Source: Symbiodinium microadriaticum (Eukaryota > Sar > Dinophyceae > Suessiales > Symbiodiniaceae). From it: a stretch of DNA of 64,000 nt. The notes beneath the pieces were generated by a model, which saw only the letters and a list, made by a program, of their open reading frames with translations, was not told where the DNA came from and made no database searches. Positions 37,801 through 50,029 of the stretch are shown one piece after another. Positions within the stretch are counted from its first letter, which is position 1. Every line of letters begins with the position of its first letter. The stretch is from the NCBI GenBank assembly GCA_001939145.1, contig LSRX01000837.1, forward strand, positions 66,049 to 130,048, written 5' to 3'. The position numbers and the translations under genes are program-made.

Positions 37801-38269
37801 AGAAGCAGCAGGAGCAGCAGCAGGACACATCAGCAGGATCAGCACATACCAGCATTAGTGAAGTATTGCCTACTGTACATGCCGTTCGTAGCTACATGAC
37901 CGAAAGCGTGCAAATCGAAATAAGCATGTTAAGTATTGCCTACATGCCTTTCGTACCTACATACCGAAAGAATACCCAAATAATCATGTTAAGTCGTCAT
38001 TCGTGCTAGGGCGCAAAGAGAAGGGACGAATCACCACCACCTTCATCTAGGTTTGGTGCTGGAACCTTAAGGCTGTACCATGGATTTTCTGCAGCGAATG
38101 TCCAAACTTATAAAGGCACGGCAATAGCCAGTCGTACTTTCTCCGGTTTGGGCTAGCCCACAATAGTGGTTCAGTCGTGTTTTTCACCGCGTGGTTGTGT
38201 TTTCCCCCGTTTGGTTATATTTCGATCCAGTCGCGACCCGGGGAATGCCTGGTCATTTTTCCATTTTCA

Positions 38270-38860
38270 ACGCCTAGATCCTCCAAAATAAAATGATTCC
38301 CCCGCGTGGCGGGAGAGGGGGGAGGGGGGACGCTTGGGAATCACCATTTAGCCATTTTCAGAGCGTAAATCCTCCAAAATAGTGATTCCCACGCGTACGG
38401 CGGGAGATGCGGGTGGGGGAGCTCGCAGGAATCACCACTTTGCCATCTTCAGCGCCCAAAGCAACATAGTGATTCCTCCGCGTTGGACGGAGGTGGCGAA
38501 AGGGGACACGCGGGAATCACCAATTTTGCTATTTTGGCATTGAAAGTGCTACAGTTTTGATTCCCGCACATCATTGCTGTGTGCCCCATGGGGGAATCAC
38601 TATTTTGGAGGATTTGGGCGGTGAAAACAGCAAAATGGTGATTCCTGTGCGTCCCCCCCGTCCGCCGTGCGGTGGGGGGCAATTTCTTTTTTGGACATTC
38701 CCCCACGCCCCCTCTCCCCGAACACGTGGGGGAATCACCGTTTTGCAAGATTTGTGCCACAAATGTGTTAGAATGGTGATTCCACGTTGCCCCGCTTACA
38801 CGCAGGCGAATCACTATTTTGGAGGAATTGGGCTGTGAAATGGTGATTCCCGCTTATAGA
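38270..38860. repeat. Array of GGAATCACC...GGTGATTCC inverted-end units
   Basis: Roughly eight to ten units of 60-70 bases begin with GGAATCACCATTTTG or end in AAAATGGTGATTCCC. Between them lie conserved GGAGGATTTGGGC words and C/G-rich linkers of CGCG and CCCCC type. Each unit's ends are inverted copies of each other. The array matches 15385-15605 in reverse orientation. Confidence 0.8.
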
Positions 38861-38939
38861 AGCACTCCAAATGAAGCAGAGTTACATCCTAACCGTGTGT
38901 ATGATCGATTACGTTCTCAAACTTCTCAACGCAAGCAGT

Positions 38940-39080
38940 TCTCAACTCAAGTCCACACGAGCGCACACTGCTTGGGTTGAGCCTAAACCCTTTGTCAGTG
39001 TAAGAAAAAGCTTGTCGTTGTGGTGATGAAGCCTGTCAGTGTAAACCCTGTCGTGGTAAGGACCTACTCTGAATCTGCTG
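38940..39080 (-). repeat. Inverted copy of the 15.13-15.24 kb repeat
   Basis: Its reverse complement reads AGAGTAGGTCCTTACCACGA and then CACTGACA, ACAACGACAAGC and GGGTTTAGGCTCAACCC, the same order as at 15128-15235. Together with the neighbouring GGAATCACC array it forms one composite element. Confidence 0.8.
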
Positions 39081-40120
39081 TAGCTTCAGGGCGCATGTCT
39101 TACCCGCAATCTGTCAGCCTTATCAGGAACTGAGCCGAAACAAGGCGAAAACATGCCAGTTCAAGCCCAGGCATGGAGCAAGATAACGTAGGTGAAGAAA
39201 GTGAGGCGTGCTGCAGGCACCTTGGACTTGGCATAAAACAGTCAAGGTCGCCCGAAACTGACTCAAACTAACGATGGCAAGATGACATAAGCTCCGAACC
39301 GTGTTCAGCGTCCGCAGCACTAATTTCAAAGGCTCATCAGCACTGCGGAGCCTGAGCTGTGTCCCATGTCGGATTGTCTATGCCACCTGGACCAGTTCAC
39401 TTCAAACGGTCTATCACACAAACGAACAAAAACACCCGCGTCGGACATGCCCAAAAAACACAGACTCTCTAGTTTGGATGCTAGGCCCCCACCAGCTCGG
39501 CGCAGCCAGGGGCAATGACCGCATAAGCCGAGATGGCGCAGCCTGCGTAGTTCGAACCTCCTGAGCCCTCCTACTCTTGACGGCATACCCGGCCTTTGCC
39601 GCAGCACCTGTCTTCGCAGTGCCTGCCTGCGGAAAAGCGGCGGTCAATGCTGATTTTAAGGGCTGACACAGCCAATGGGGCCTCGATGTCCTCTACCGTG
39701 GACGGAACCGCCTCCCACAAATGCAAACACCACCTAAGCAGGCCTTGCAAGGCTTTAGCGAGCCTCTGCACTCCAACTGGCACTTCGCAGCTCCACCTTG
39801 GCAGCTTGAAGACTCCAAAAGCATCTGCACAATACTAGAAGCCAGCGTCGCAGCCTTTTCACAGGCGGTCTCTGGCCATGCACAGCTGCAGAATGGATCG
39901 GTGGAAAAAAAAGGAGCCATGTCTCTCATCCCGGCGAAAGCGTTGCTTTCGATTCTGATTCGAGCAATCCTTTTCATTATGTTGGGCTAAATAGGAGAAA
40001 CGAGACAAGGCGAGAGCAATCCAGGCACTGGTCATAACTTTGTACCGCTGTGCGGATTACCTCGACCGATCCTAACAGCAGCACGCCGAAAATTTATGAT
40101 GCATAACTCGCAAGGATCCC
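39081..40120. other. No recognisable gene
   Basis: This is downstream of the OLA1 stop codon on its strand. A hydrophobic Ala-rich stretch at about 39563-39650 looks like a signal peptide but has a stop just before it and ends soon after. Nothing else is recognised. Confidence 0.35.
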
Positions 40121-40123
40121 TTT

Positions 40124-41170
40124 TCATGACCGCGCTTTCTTGATCCGGAACTCGATCACATCACCATCCTGGACCTGCTCGGTTGTGCTTTCTATGATCC
40201 CTACGGTAGGGACCTTTAGTGACCCTAATACTATGGGAATTATGGGTATATATTCCTTTTGTTGATGGGCAATGCAGGGACTATGGGAATTATGGGCATA
40301 TGTTCCTTTTGTGTACGGGTAATGCAGGATTTACATCAGCAGGCCTATGTCCGCCAAACCCTTAGTCTCGGTGAGCCCCTGTCCCTGTTGAGCCCTCTGT
40401 AACTTAGCAGGGAGGCTTCGTCCTCAAGGCAACAAGGCCACGCAACAGAAATGAGCAGCATGAGACAACAGACCATGCTTCAATGCTGCGCCTTATAGTC
40501 CTTGCCCTGCAGCCGTGCAACTCCCGCTTTGCGACATCTCAGCAGACCAAGAATGAAGGCACAGTGCATGCGATAAGTCTAAGGTAACGAAAGTCGCGGT
40601 CGCTGCTTCAGCTCATGATGTGTCGCAAATCAACGAGGGTGTCAGCTATGCTGCAGCTAGCGAATGGTCGCTTTGGGCATGCTACTCAGATGAATGGTTG
40701 GCTTCTTGTATCTGACTCACACCCGTACTCTGCAGCTCAGTATCTTGAACAATCCATGCACGCCCAGCTTAGCTGAAGACTTTTCTTTGCTGCCGTGCTT
40801 GATCAGGTCGTGGTAGGACCTGGCCATTTTCGCAGCCTGTGAGCATCCGTCACGAGACTTGAAGGCGCAAGCACGCTCGGTGATACCAGATCTCTGCTTG
40901 CTCAAAGTTTTTGGTAAAGTCGGAATGGATCGCACCAGCTGCCTAGCAGATTGACGCGCACTGAAGCAGAAACTTCAATACAACCCGGCCGTCTTCATGA
41001 CATCATCGGGCCGCTCTGCGCTTGCTTCGCCCTGGACTCTGAATCTCAACCTGTGAGCGCTAAATTCTGAACAGTCAAGATCCAGCAACTGTCATCTTCC
41101 TACTAGAACGATGGGCTTTGCTGTTGCTAGTCGCTGCTGCTACCCTTATCGGCAGCACGAGTAGGGGGAG

Positions 41171-41240
<70 letters not shown>

Positions 41241-41322
41241 ACCACTAGTACCACTAGTACCACTCGTACCACTGGTACCACTGGTACCACTACTACCACT
41301 ACCACTACCACTACCACTACCA

Positions 41323-41376
<54 letters not shown>

Positions 41377-44300
41377 GTTGTCGTCGTCGTCGCAGCAGCT
41401 GTCGGAGTAGCTGCTGCTGCTGTTGATTCAGTGTGCCGCAACTCTGATCACTCTTCGGGAAACAGCTGCTGCTGCTGCTGCTACTACCATGACAACAACA
41501 GTCACAATTACAACAAATACACCTGCTACGACGACTACGACCACTCATCGGAAGAGTGATGTGAAAATATCCATGTAGATTCGGGGCCTCGTGGGCACGG
41601 GAGCCCAGAGGCACGAACCAAGCCCTGGCCTGGCAACTTCAGGGTTCCACGTCTGTCCAGGGCTTTTGAACTCCCTATCCCCTTCAATCAAAAGAAACGC
41701 ACAGGGTCCAGCAGGGGCACCTGGGTCTCAGGCTCTCAGGGTCTCAGATCAAGGAGTCATAGGACTGCGAACTGGGGAGAAAAACAAAAGCACCAAGTCG
41801 AGGCCGACGGACTTTTCTCGCCTCGAACCTGCTCGACTAGGTTGCCGAAGGGGGCGACCCCAGAGTTGCAGAAACCGTATTAGAAGGGGGCTCTCAGACA
41901 GGCTGTGCCGATCACTCTGTGAGTCTGTTGGGGTGAGGCGGCAGAGCCACAAAACTTCAAGCTGCTACCCGTCTGCACTCGAGAGGAAGTCAGCCGTCGG
42001 ACAGGTTTTGTCCAGGAGTTGCACACGTGCATACAGCGCAGAATTTCGCAGTGTGGCACTGACCAACACCGTTAGATCTAACATATCGTTAGAATGGAGT
42101 ACACCCGTGGCACTTCCGATAATACCTGCTAGCTGCCTGCATTTTGTGAATCAATCTTGAAACCTCAAGGACCCCGTTATTGTAGGATGATCTTGTGCTA
42201 ATCTGGGACTCTTGGAGTCGTGGAAAAGTTGCGGGTAGGGCCGGTTCGGTACCAAATTGCCGGTGTGCGGACGAACGTGTCTTGATGAAGCCTACAGAGC
42301 CGAAGTGGTGAGTTGTTGGATCAGGGTAGTGCTTGGGGCTGCCTCAAACCCGAGCAAGGCTGCCTTTGTACAGAAGGTATGTGCACGGTAAGGGTACATC
42401 TAGAATCTCGGGTAGCATCTGGACCTGCTCGTCCAATGCACAAGGCATCTCTTTCGCTCGCACCTCCATCTCGCCGACGGTGAGGAAGGAGATCAGCTTC
42501 AGAAGGCTCTGACTCTCGGCCTGCGACATGAAGCGACTCGCGACGACCCGAGGTGCTGTTTCGGGTGCCCGGCGAGGACTCGGCTCAGAGCCCTGGGCGA
42601 GTTGGTGTCGAGCCCGAAGGACTCCAAGTACTCTGCCTGAAAGTCCTGCACTTCAGTGCTAGTGCTGCGTGTGCTCGCAGAAGCGACAGACACGCTCAGA
42701 CTCAGCTCACGGAGGCGCTTGAATAGGGGAGCTAGACCAAACAGAAGCCATGTATCCGGTGCTGCTGCACTGGCTCGGTCTGAAACCGCTCAAGTTGCGT
42801 GTGATATTAATCCGTCCTTGTCATCCAACGCGGCAACTTCTGCTTCTAGTTGGGCAGACACCTGGCCACAAATCTTGAGCAGCTGAGCGTTCGTACATAC
42901 ATGACTGAAAAACATTTCATGGAACACGAGCTGTGTCCCCACACTTGAGAAGAGGGCCGCGAAAGCGAGGGCAAACAAAACTAAGCAGAGTTGATAGAGT
43001 CTGATAGAGCTCCTGTGTCATTGTGCGCCATCTATACGCACTCGGTCGAGTGAAGACAGAGGCAAGTGCCGTGGTGCTTGAATCTGCCAGGTCGACACCC
43101 TAAACATGCATGGACAAGAGATGCACCTGCCACTTGCCACACTACTTGATAGAATCCTGCCATGTCGACGCACTAAACCAGCATAAGCATGTGTTGTGTG
43201 AAGAACTAACGCAGCAACAATGAACAAATTGCCCAATCGCAAGGACGCAATTCCTGCAATTGCCATGTTGCTGGAGGAGGGGGTGCCTGGAGGGCGGGGA
43301 CCCCCCCAACTTTGCACACTGTCACAGCCACTCCCATCCTAATCTATCATTTGCGTTGCTTAACTATTGTTATGGACCAAACTAAGCTCCTAGGCACGAC
43401 TTTCCCCTGAGTCACTACTACTTAGGCGAATTGGCTACAACTCCTGCAAGCTCCACAGAGCTGGCTTTTCGTGGCTTGTAGCTTTGATAGATGTGCGGCT
43501 AAATCTGCAGGACCTGGCCGGGGCTGCAGCTAGAAGACTTCATGCAGAAGGGAAGGTTGGATGCTCGGAACGATTTCCCAATTCAGCCAGGATCACAATG
43601 ATGAATCGGCTCGCTAGCCCGCCCAGTGCCTGCATGCTGTGATAGGGATGCAGCACACCTTGTCGACTGTCACAGGCCATTACATGCCTGGGCATCAGTC
43701 TGCACATGCTCCGCCAAGCCTGAGACTCTTGCACAAGCACTCTTAGCAGTCAGGGAGCTTGGGATGCAGGCCGGGAAGCAGTTGGCTGTAGCAAGGCCGC
43801 ACACATTCGAAATGAGACGAGCGGCGGGCCGTGAACTCGTTGCCACTTGCGGCGTCCTGCTAGCTGTCCCGGCTAAGTACGTGGGCAGAACTGTGCCGGA
43901 ATGTATGGATGCTCTGTCTGAGAAGACCTAAAGGTCCCATGAACACTCGACAGCTAAGTTTGAGGTGCTCCGCGCGTCCTCCGCGGCAACGTTGGCCAGG
44001 ACTACCTTGGTGAGCATTCAACGTCTGTGACCCACAAGCACATTGCGAATCTGAACGTGCCTCAGCTCGGTTCTATGATTCGTGGGCAATCTGCGCGAGA
44101 GGGGACGTCCGATGCGAGTCCAACAGTCGAACTGTGGCCGGGAGCCGTTTCGCGCTTGATTAAGTTTTTGTGCTCCTTGCCGGTCGTATGAGTCAATATG
44201 TGCTACACAATCTTGGCCACAAACCACTGGCTTCGCGGTGATCAGCTGCGCGAGGAAGTCGTCACTGGGCGACCTTTCCAAGACGGTTGGAGCGAAGCAG

Positions 44301-47300
44301 CGCCACCTCTCATGGCCCCCATGCCTCGCATACCCGAAGTTCCAAGGGTCTCACAAGCAGTCTTCGTCCTGACGTGCGAGGGCCTTGGCCGAGGGCGGTA
44401 TCGCAGCAAGCGTTTCGAGCACTTATGGGCTCGCCAAGTCTTCTTGCTCAGACTCGGCAGGCCGAGGCTGCGGCATAACGCGCTGGCTTGCCATCCTTGG
44501 CTAAACAGCGAGGGTCTTGCCTGGCTTGCCTTGCCTGTTGATGCCGTGTACAGCGCAGCTCTGGCATGAGCTCTTTATGCTCTTTGCTCTGTAAGCACTA
44601 CTGCGACTTTTGGTTTCTGACGTATTCGGATGGGTGATACTGCATGGCACAGTGCGCGTGCTGAAGGCCCGCGCTTCGAGGCACTTCAAGATCTCCTCGT
44701 AGATAGCCAGCATCTTTGCCTTGGTAATCATGCGAGTATTCGAGGCGGGCATCGCACATATGAGCCGAGAAGCCAAACTAGTGCCTAAGATCCAGCCCCT
44801 GCGTCTAACTTGCAGCGCTGGAGAGCAACAATGACGTAGAGGCTTGGTTCAAACCAGTCTGCATCCGGAGCCCAGACAAACGGAGGGACTCCAACAGCAA
44901 CCTGCAACACACGACAACAAGTACAACCAGGCCAGGACATCCAGCCGCAACAGCCACGAAGAAGAAATAGTCGAGGCCAGCTCGAAACAGCAACAGCGTT
45001 TGGGTTCCTTTGGAGGTGCGCTCCCTGCTTTACCATGAGAGCTTGGGTGAAATGTGGAAAGTCGAGGCTCCGGGAGCTTTGGGAGCGTGGAGCCTCGAAG
45101 CCCGGGTTTCCAAAAAGCAGCTAAGGGGGATGAAATTCCAAACCTTCAACATTATGCCTTGGAGAACCCAAGCCCCAAAAATCAAAAGCCATCCGAAAGC
45201 CCAAAGCAAGAGAGCAGCTGGATCCGATCCAGCTGATGGCGCCGTCGTGGCCTGGAGCACGGGCCAGGGTTGAGGTTCATGCATCAAGCTGGATGACATG
45301 TGGTGCGTCTTTTCGCTTCCGTAAGATCTGCATGCTGCCCTGGATCGTTACCTTCGTCGGGCAAGTGAGTTCGGCATCTGTCAGGCAAATGCAAGATTAG
45401 GGCCTGGACTTTCGTGATTCCAGTGACATTGAGCTCAGTTTCGTAAGTAGGAAATGGCGATTGCATGACATGCCTTGCCATGCCGACATCAGTGGTGGGT
45501 GACAAAGCGGCTCTGATGCTCCTCTTGCCTGATGCCACACTGAAGTAACGTTCTGCCAGGCTCGGTACATGCTCCACCTGCTGCCCTCTCTTGTGAAGAC
45601 CACGGCCCTCTCTGTGGAGACCACGGCACGTGTGTTGGTCAGTAGTAGTCTGTAGCTTCGAGAAGTTGTTGGCAGGCGCCTCAATCGTGTGGGTTGAAAA
45701 GCAACAGAACTTGAAGAAGTTTGGGGCAGCGGCAGTTCGTTCGCCCCAAAATGCTTTGTTCAGCTGTCTTTTTTCCAAACCACTCATAATTGATCGAGAT
45801 GCAGCTTTCAGTTCAAAGTCCGGTGCTCAATCACCCCCTTCAAGCATGTTCTCCAAAAATATATTCTGCATAGATGGATGGATAGATGCAGAGAGCGGCA
45901 TTGCTGAGATGGCGGGACTGACGGTTGTCGCCGCGTATGCAATCACATCGCAGTGTTCCCTGCCTTCTTCCGCAAAGCCGGGAGCCTTTTGGAAGCGTAC
46001 CTGGGTTGATGCGAGGAAGGGCATCTGTGGATCTGCATGCGCAGGATTTCGACAATCGCGAAGCAAAGCGAACTTGTCGGCACGAAACAGTACTGTGGCA
46101 ACTGGTATGACTCCAGCTCCCATCCTGGAACCTTTGCAACCTCCCAGGCATCACGGACCGAAAATCCTGAACATCCCTGAGCCATTCTGAAGCACAACTC
46201 CAGGGCTAGAAAGCATACGGGCCCGGAGTGCTCGAGGTCTGCAATTACCAGCTCCTCGAGGATAGACTCGTACCTGGATGGGACGATTCGGAATCGGATG
46301 AACAACTTGGAGAGATTGAAATTTTGGAAGGCTTCGCCTTTTTGACCGGGCGTTGGTCTTGCGACAACAGGCTCGTGCAGCAGGCCAGCTGTGGCTGCAA
46401 GGAGAGTGTATTCATGTCTTCTGTGGAAGGTGCTGAGCCCCTGGCTCCTGAACTGGGTCGATGTTGATGGGGTCCTGATGTAGCAGTGACATTAGTGACA
46501 TTGCCTTCTCAGGCTTCTTCTGATTGTCGGGCCACTCGTCGACTGCCTCAACGTGCACAACCTTCTGGTCGCTGAAGCAGCGAACCACATGGAACACCAC
46601 CTGCACGGGTATCCATGATTTCTAGAAAGGCCACGGAGAACCCGAACCATGCAGACTCCGCCCCGTCGTCACGTGCAACTTGCCAGCCGCCTGCACGCCG
46701 CGGATCTGGCTCAGGAAGGCATTGCCCATGCCCGCTCCAGTGCTGGCACCCTGAATTTTCAGTTGAAGCGTGGGCAACTTGCTATGTTTGATTGTATGCC
46801 CGTGAGAAGACGAGGGCTTTGTTCGTCAACAGATGTCCGCTCTCATGTGCGAAACTTGTCGGATTCCCTTGGCCTTCCCAGTACTCTCAGATCCACCACT
46901 GTGGGGTAAAATACGCTGCCATCTTAAACCCAAGCTTCGTGCGACTGTAACACCCGCAGCACAATGCAAGCAGACTCTTTAGCCTTTTTCTGGGTGTGTG
47001 TGCGTGGTCAAAAAACCAAGAATTGCGGGCGGAGGCGGGGGGCATGTGCCTAGCAAAACCCAACAACTTGGTATCGGTCTTGCAACTTCAGAATCATCAA
47101 CCACTTCGGCAGTGATTTGTTTTCTGTGTGGCTTACCCAGCTCGGACACGCACAAGCCAATGCCTTGATCAGGCCAGCAATGTCTCGAATTTCCACTTGG
47201 CCAGGAACCTCATTCGTGGAACGCCTGCCCAGACTCTGTTTTGGTAAGGCAAGCCTAAGTGGCCGGCCGTTCGCTGAGACGAAAACAGCTCCGCCAAGCT

Positions 47301-47640
47301 ATCCAGTCGAGAGTCCGGCACGCCCACCTCCGGACAGCTTCACCCACCCGAAAGAATGATATGAGCAACACCAGCAGACAATCATGCGGGGCTTTCGCCA
47401 GGACCAACCGGCACCTTGACGATGTTGGGCTCGATAGTGCAGAACGGGAAGTTCTCTGCTGCAGCAACTGCAGCACCTAGCGAGTGATCTCCGGTGTGAA
47501 GGTCGGCTCCAATTTTCACAGCTCCGCGCAAGATAAGACAACTTCCGGGAAGCTGACCCGCAAAAGCATTGAAGAGGGAGGACTTCCCAACATTCGGGTA
47601 GCCCACCTCTGTCCGAAAAAAATCTCGAATTTGCAGGAAG
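40124..47640 (-). CDS. OLA1: Obg-like ATPase (YchF/OLA1 family), many tiny exons
   Basis: YchF/OLA1 proteins are P-loop ATPases that bind ribosomes and act in translation and stress control. Family blocks appear in order on the minus strand. The P-loop GYPNVGKS is at 47606-47570, ENFPFCTIEPN near 47460, VPDSRLDSLAEL near 47340, and switch motif RDIAGLIK near 47180. Then come GAGMGNAFLSQIR (46745-46700), FHVVRCFSD (46600-46570), DPINID (about 46470), ELVIADLE (about 46250), EEILKCLEA (about 44700), LEAEVAALDD (about 42840), LESFGLDTN (about 42620), LISFLTVGEMEVRA (about 42500-42460), GAIHSDFTKNFEQAEIW (40937-40887), YHDLIKHGS (about 40805) and the TGS-domain end QDGDVIEFRIKKARS with stop at 40126-40124. 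At least fourteen exons in 7.5 kb; exact borders and the first exon with the ATG are not resolved. The resolved intron near 47.25 kb begins GC. Confidence 0.82.
40230..40328 (+). repeat. Tandem pair of 50-base units (ACTATGGGAATTATGGG...)
   Basis: Two head-to-tail units start at 40230 and 40280. Each begins ACTATGGGAATTATGGG and ends AATGCAGG. A third, shorter copy is at 10131. The pair lies in the last inferred intron of the OLA1 gene. Confidence 0.8.
41168..41420. repeat. Compound trinucleotide microsatellite (AGT, ACT, GCT, ACC)
   Basis: AGT, ACT, GCT and ACC/ACT units fill about 250 bases inside an OLA1 intron. Poly-V, poly-T and poly-S frames here are not genes. Confidence 0.95.
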
Positions 47641-47649
47641 ACTTGGGGC

Positions 47650-48380
47650 TCTTTCGCCCCCTGGTTCTAAGGCCGCGGCCAGGCCGCACGCCCGGTTCAA
47701 TCCTGCATCGCTAAGAGCTTCTTATATGCTGGCATTCGAATCTTCGGAAGGAGGCATTGCAATGCTTACGTGCGTACTGTGATTATTGGAGTTGATGCCA
47801 TTTTTCTATCTGCTTTCCCGTGCTGCTGTGGCAGGATGCCTCTCGTGATGTTGCAGCAAGGATGCGATGCCTCTGGTCTGTCCAACAAGGGCGTGTCGGA
47901 AGAACCACCTCGTTGCAGTTAAAGTCAAACATGTTCGATACTGTTTGTGACATGAGCGAGCCATACGGGATCCATCCGTGCCGTGTATGCTTGATGGCAA
48001 ACAGTTGTTCTCAGGTGAAGACTGCTGTGGCTGCACCTTGGAAAAAGAGCACAGGTTGAACGCAGCTCGGACAGCAGGCCCTGCACTGCACACTGCTAGG
48101 CAAAAGTCTGCTTTGGCCGCACTCAGGATGGCGCAGTCGCATGTACCAGGCGAGGAAACATGGACGGCCAACGCCAGTTTCTAGCAGGGGCTACTCCACA
48201 GGTTACATGGCTGCACTGCCGAAATCTGCGCTGCTTTCATTCCCTGTGAGAGGTGACCGGAAACCTTCAAAGCTGGGCAACGCGCCCATGTCATCGGTAG
48301 TTTACCATGATAAGGACAAAAGCACCCCCCCGATTTGCTCATGATTTCATCTTGGCACTTAGCCACCTGTATATGCAAAT
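47650..48380. other. OLA1 5' flank; nothing certain
   Basis: The first OLA1 exon with the start codon should lie here on the minus strand but could not be identified. No other gene is recognised. Confidence 0.3.
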
Positions 48381-48557
48381 TGTTCGAATATGTATACGTA
48401 AATAAATACATAAATAAATAAATAAATAAATAAATAAATATATATATATATATAAATACATATATATATATATATATATATATACGTTGATGCTCTNACG
48501 TAAATAAATACATAAATAAATAAATAAATAAATAAATAAATATATATATATATATAA

Positions 48558-48593
<36 letters not shown>

Positions 48594-48596
48594 CTT
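48381..48596 (+). repeat. (TAAA)n/(TA)n microsatellite, duplicated around an N
   Basis: The block ACGTAAATAAATACATAAA followed by TAAA and TA runs appears twice, before and after a single undetermined base at 48497. The second copy repeats the first almost letter for letter, so the N may mark an imperfect assembly join. Confidence 0.85.
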
Positions 48597-48599
48597 TGC

Positions 48600-50025
48600 T
48601 AATATAGATAGGTGGTACGTCCCTCTTACGTACGTACAGAAAGTTTGACTTGTACTTGTCTGTCCGTGTATCCGTGTATCTCTCTGTCTACAGACCCACT
48701 CACCCATCGGCTTTGTAGCTGGACGTCCCAACCATCTATCTGGAATCTATTGTCGTGGCCCAAGCCGTTTCTGCTACTGCCAGCTGGGAGCCCAAAGTGC
48801 AGGGGATTCAAAGAGAATGGCACGAGGATGCAGGGAAAGCTGCGCTTCAAGCCAAATACGGTAACAATCAACACTGTGCTAGCTGTGGGCGCCACAGAAA
48901 GTGCGCCCTTCTCTGCCATGAGCTGCTCGCACCGCTTCTCCTGCAAGACATGAGTTCATCCACAGCATCTGCCAGGTGGCACCAATCACCGGCCGTGCCC
49001 GTCCAAGCATTGTCAGGTTGCAGGGGGTACGGTCACGGTTCAGGGGGTTGAGCCATTTCGGCTGGTGGTCCTTCTCATCGCACTTCTGGCGAAGATACTG
49101 CACCTTCATGGCTAGTTTGATTGCTTTCTTCGGCAGCATTCAAAGTCAAGTCTGAACGTGTCAAAGATTCACTTGGCCTGACCAAGGCAGACATGCTGCT
49201 ACGTTAGATGATGACTTTCCGCACCTCGTCTCTGTACCTCTCCATCCTGCTTTCAAAGTCCTGCTTCAGATGGCGAGTTCGTAGGAGAGCAGGCTTGCCA
49301 ACGCGACATTCCACGGCTCCTTCTGTACTGCCTCAAGCACGGCCTCCTGGTGCGAGAACTCACAGACGGCGCAGCAATATCATCGAAGCATAAACGCTGA
49401 CTGGGCCACGGCTCTTACATGGGGTCGCTCACAGTTGCCGTGCCGCTGGGCCAATGGTGCAGCAAAATTCCCCCTGCCTGTCCGGCCCCTTGTCTGGCCT
49501 CGAGTCACGGGCTGCACATGTTAGGCTTTCGATGGTGGCATATGGCCCGCCGAGCTCTTCAGGTGCAAAGTCGCAAGGGCAGTTTTGTGTCAGGAAAGAG
49601 TGCGCGAAGCGTGGGTGCATCGCCCCTGCGGAGGAACACTTCCAGCCGACCTTTGTTGTGGTCCTGGACCTTGGAAGATCTGAGAACTCTGCAAATGCGA
49701 CAGGCAAACGAAATCAGAACTCGAAAGAAACGGATGGTCAGCAAACAACTATGGTCGGGGCCTTGGCTGGCAAACCGCAAGAGAGTAGCAGCGAGAGTAC
49801 AGCTTCCTGCTCGCGAAGACTACAAGTAAGATCTTCGTATTGTCGCAGCGACATGAATTTCAGCCAAATGCCATTCAAGGACGAAATCCCGCCTGCACGT
49901 CGCTGCCGGTGCCTTTCCGAGCTGGTTTGGACTTCCTCTCGCACACCACAGGAGTGACAGGAGTTCGCACTTCTGAGGTATCCGAGCAATGCTCGTAACG
50001 CAGTAGCGCACTTCGTTGCCGTTAA
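48600..50025. other. No assigned gene
   Basis: Long frames exist on both strands at 49419-49957 without repeat bias, but none resembles a known family. The stretch could carry the last exon(s) of the PPR-Smr gene, whose open frame stops at 50030. Confidence 0.3.
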
Positions 50026-50029
50026 GTAC

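Noticed and set aside
39548-39565. GGTTCGAAC word resembling a tRNA B-box on the minus strand
   Set aside because: No matching A-box or stems at the right distance.
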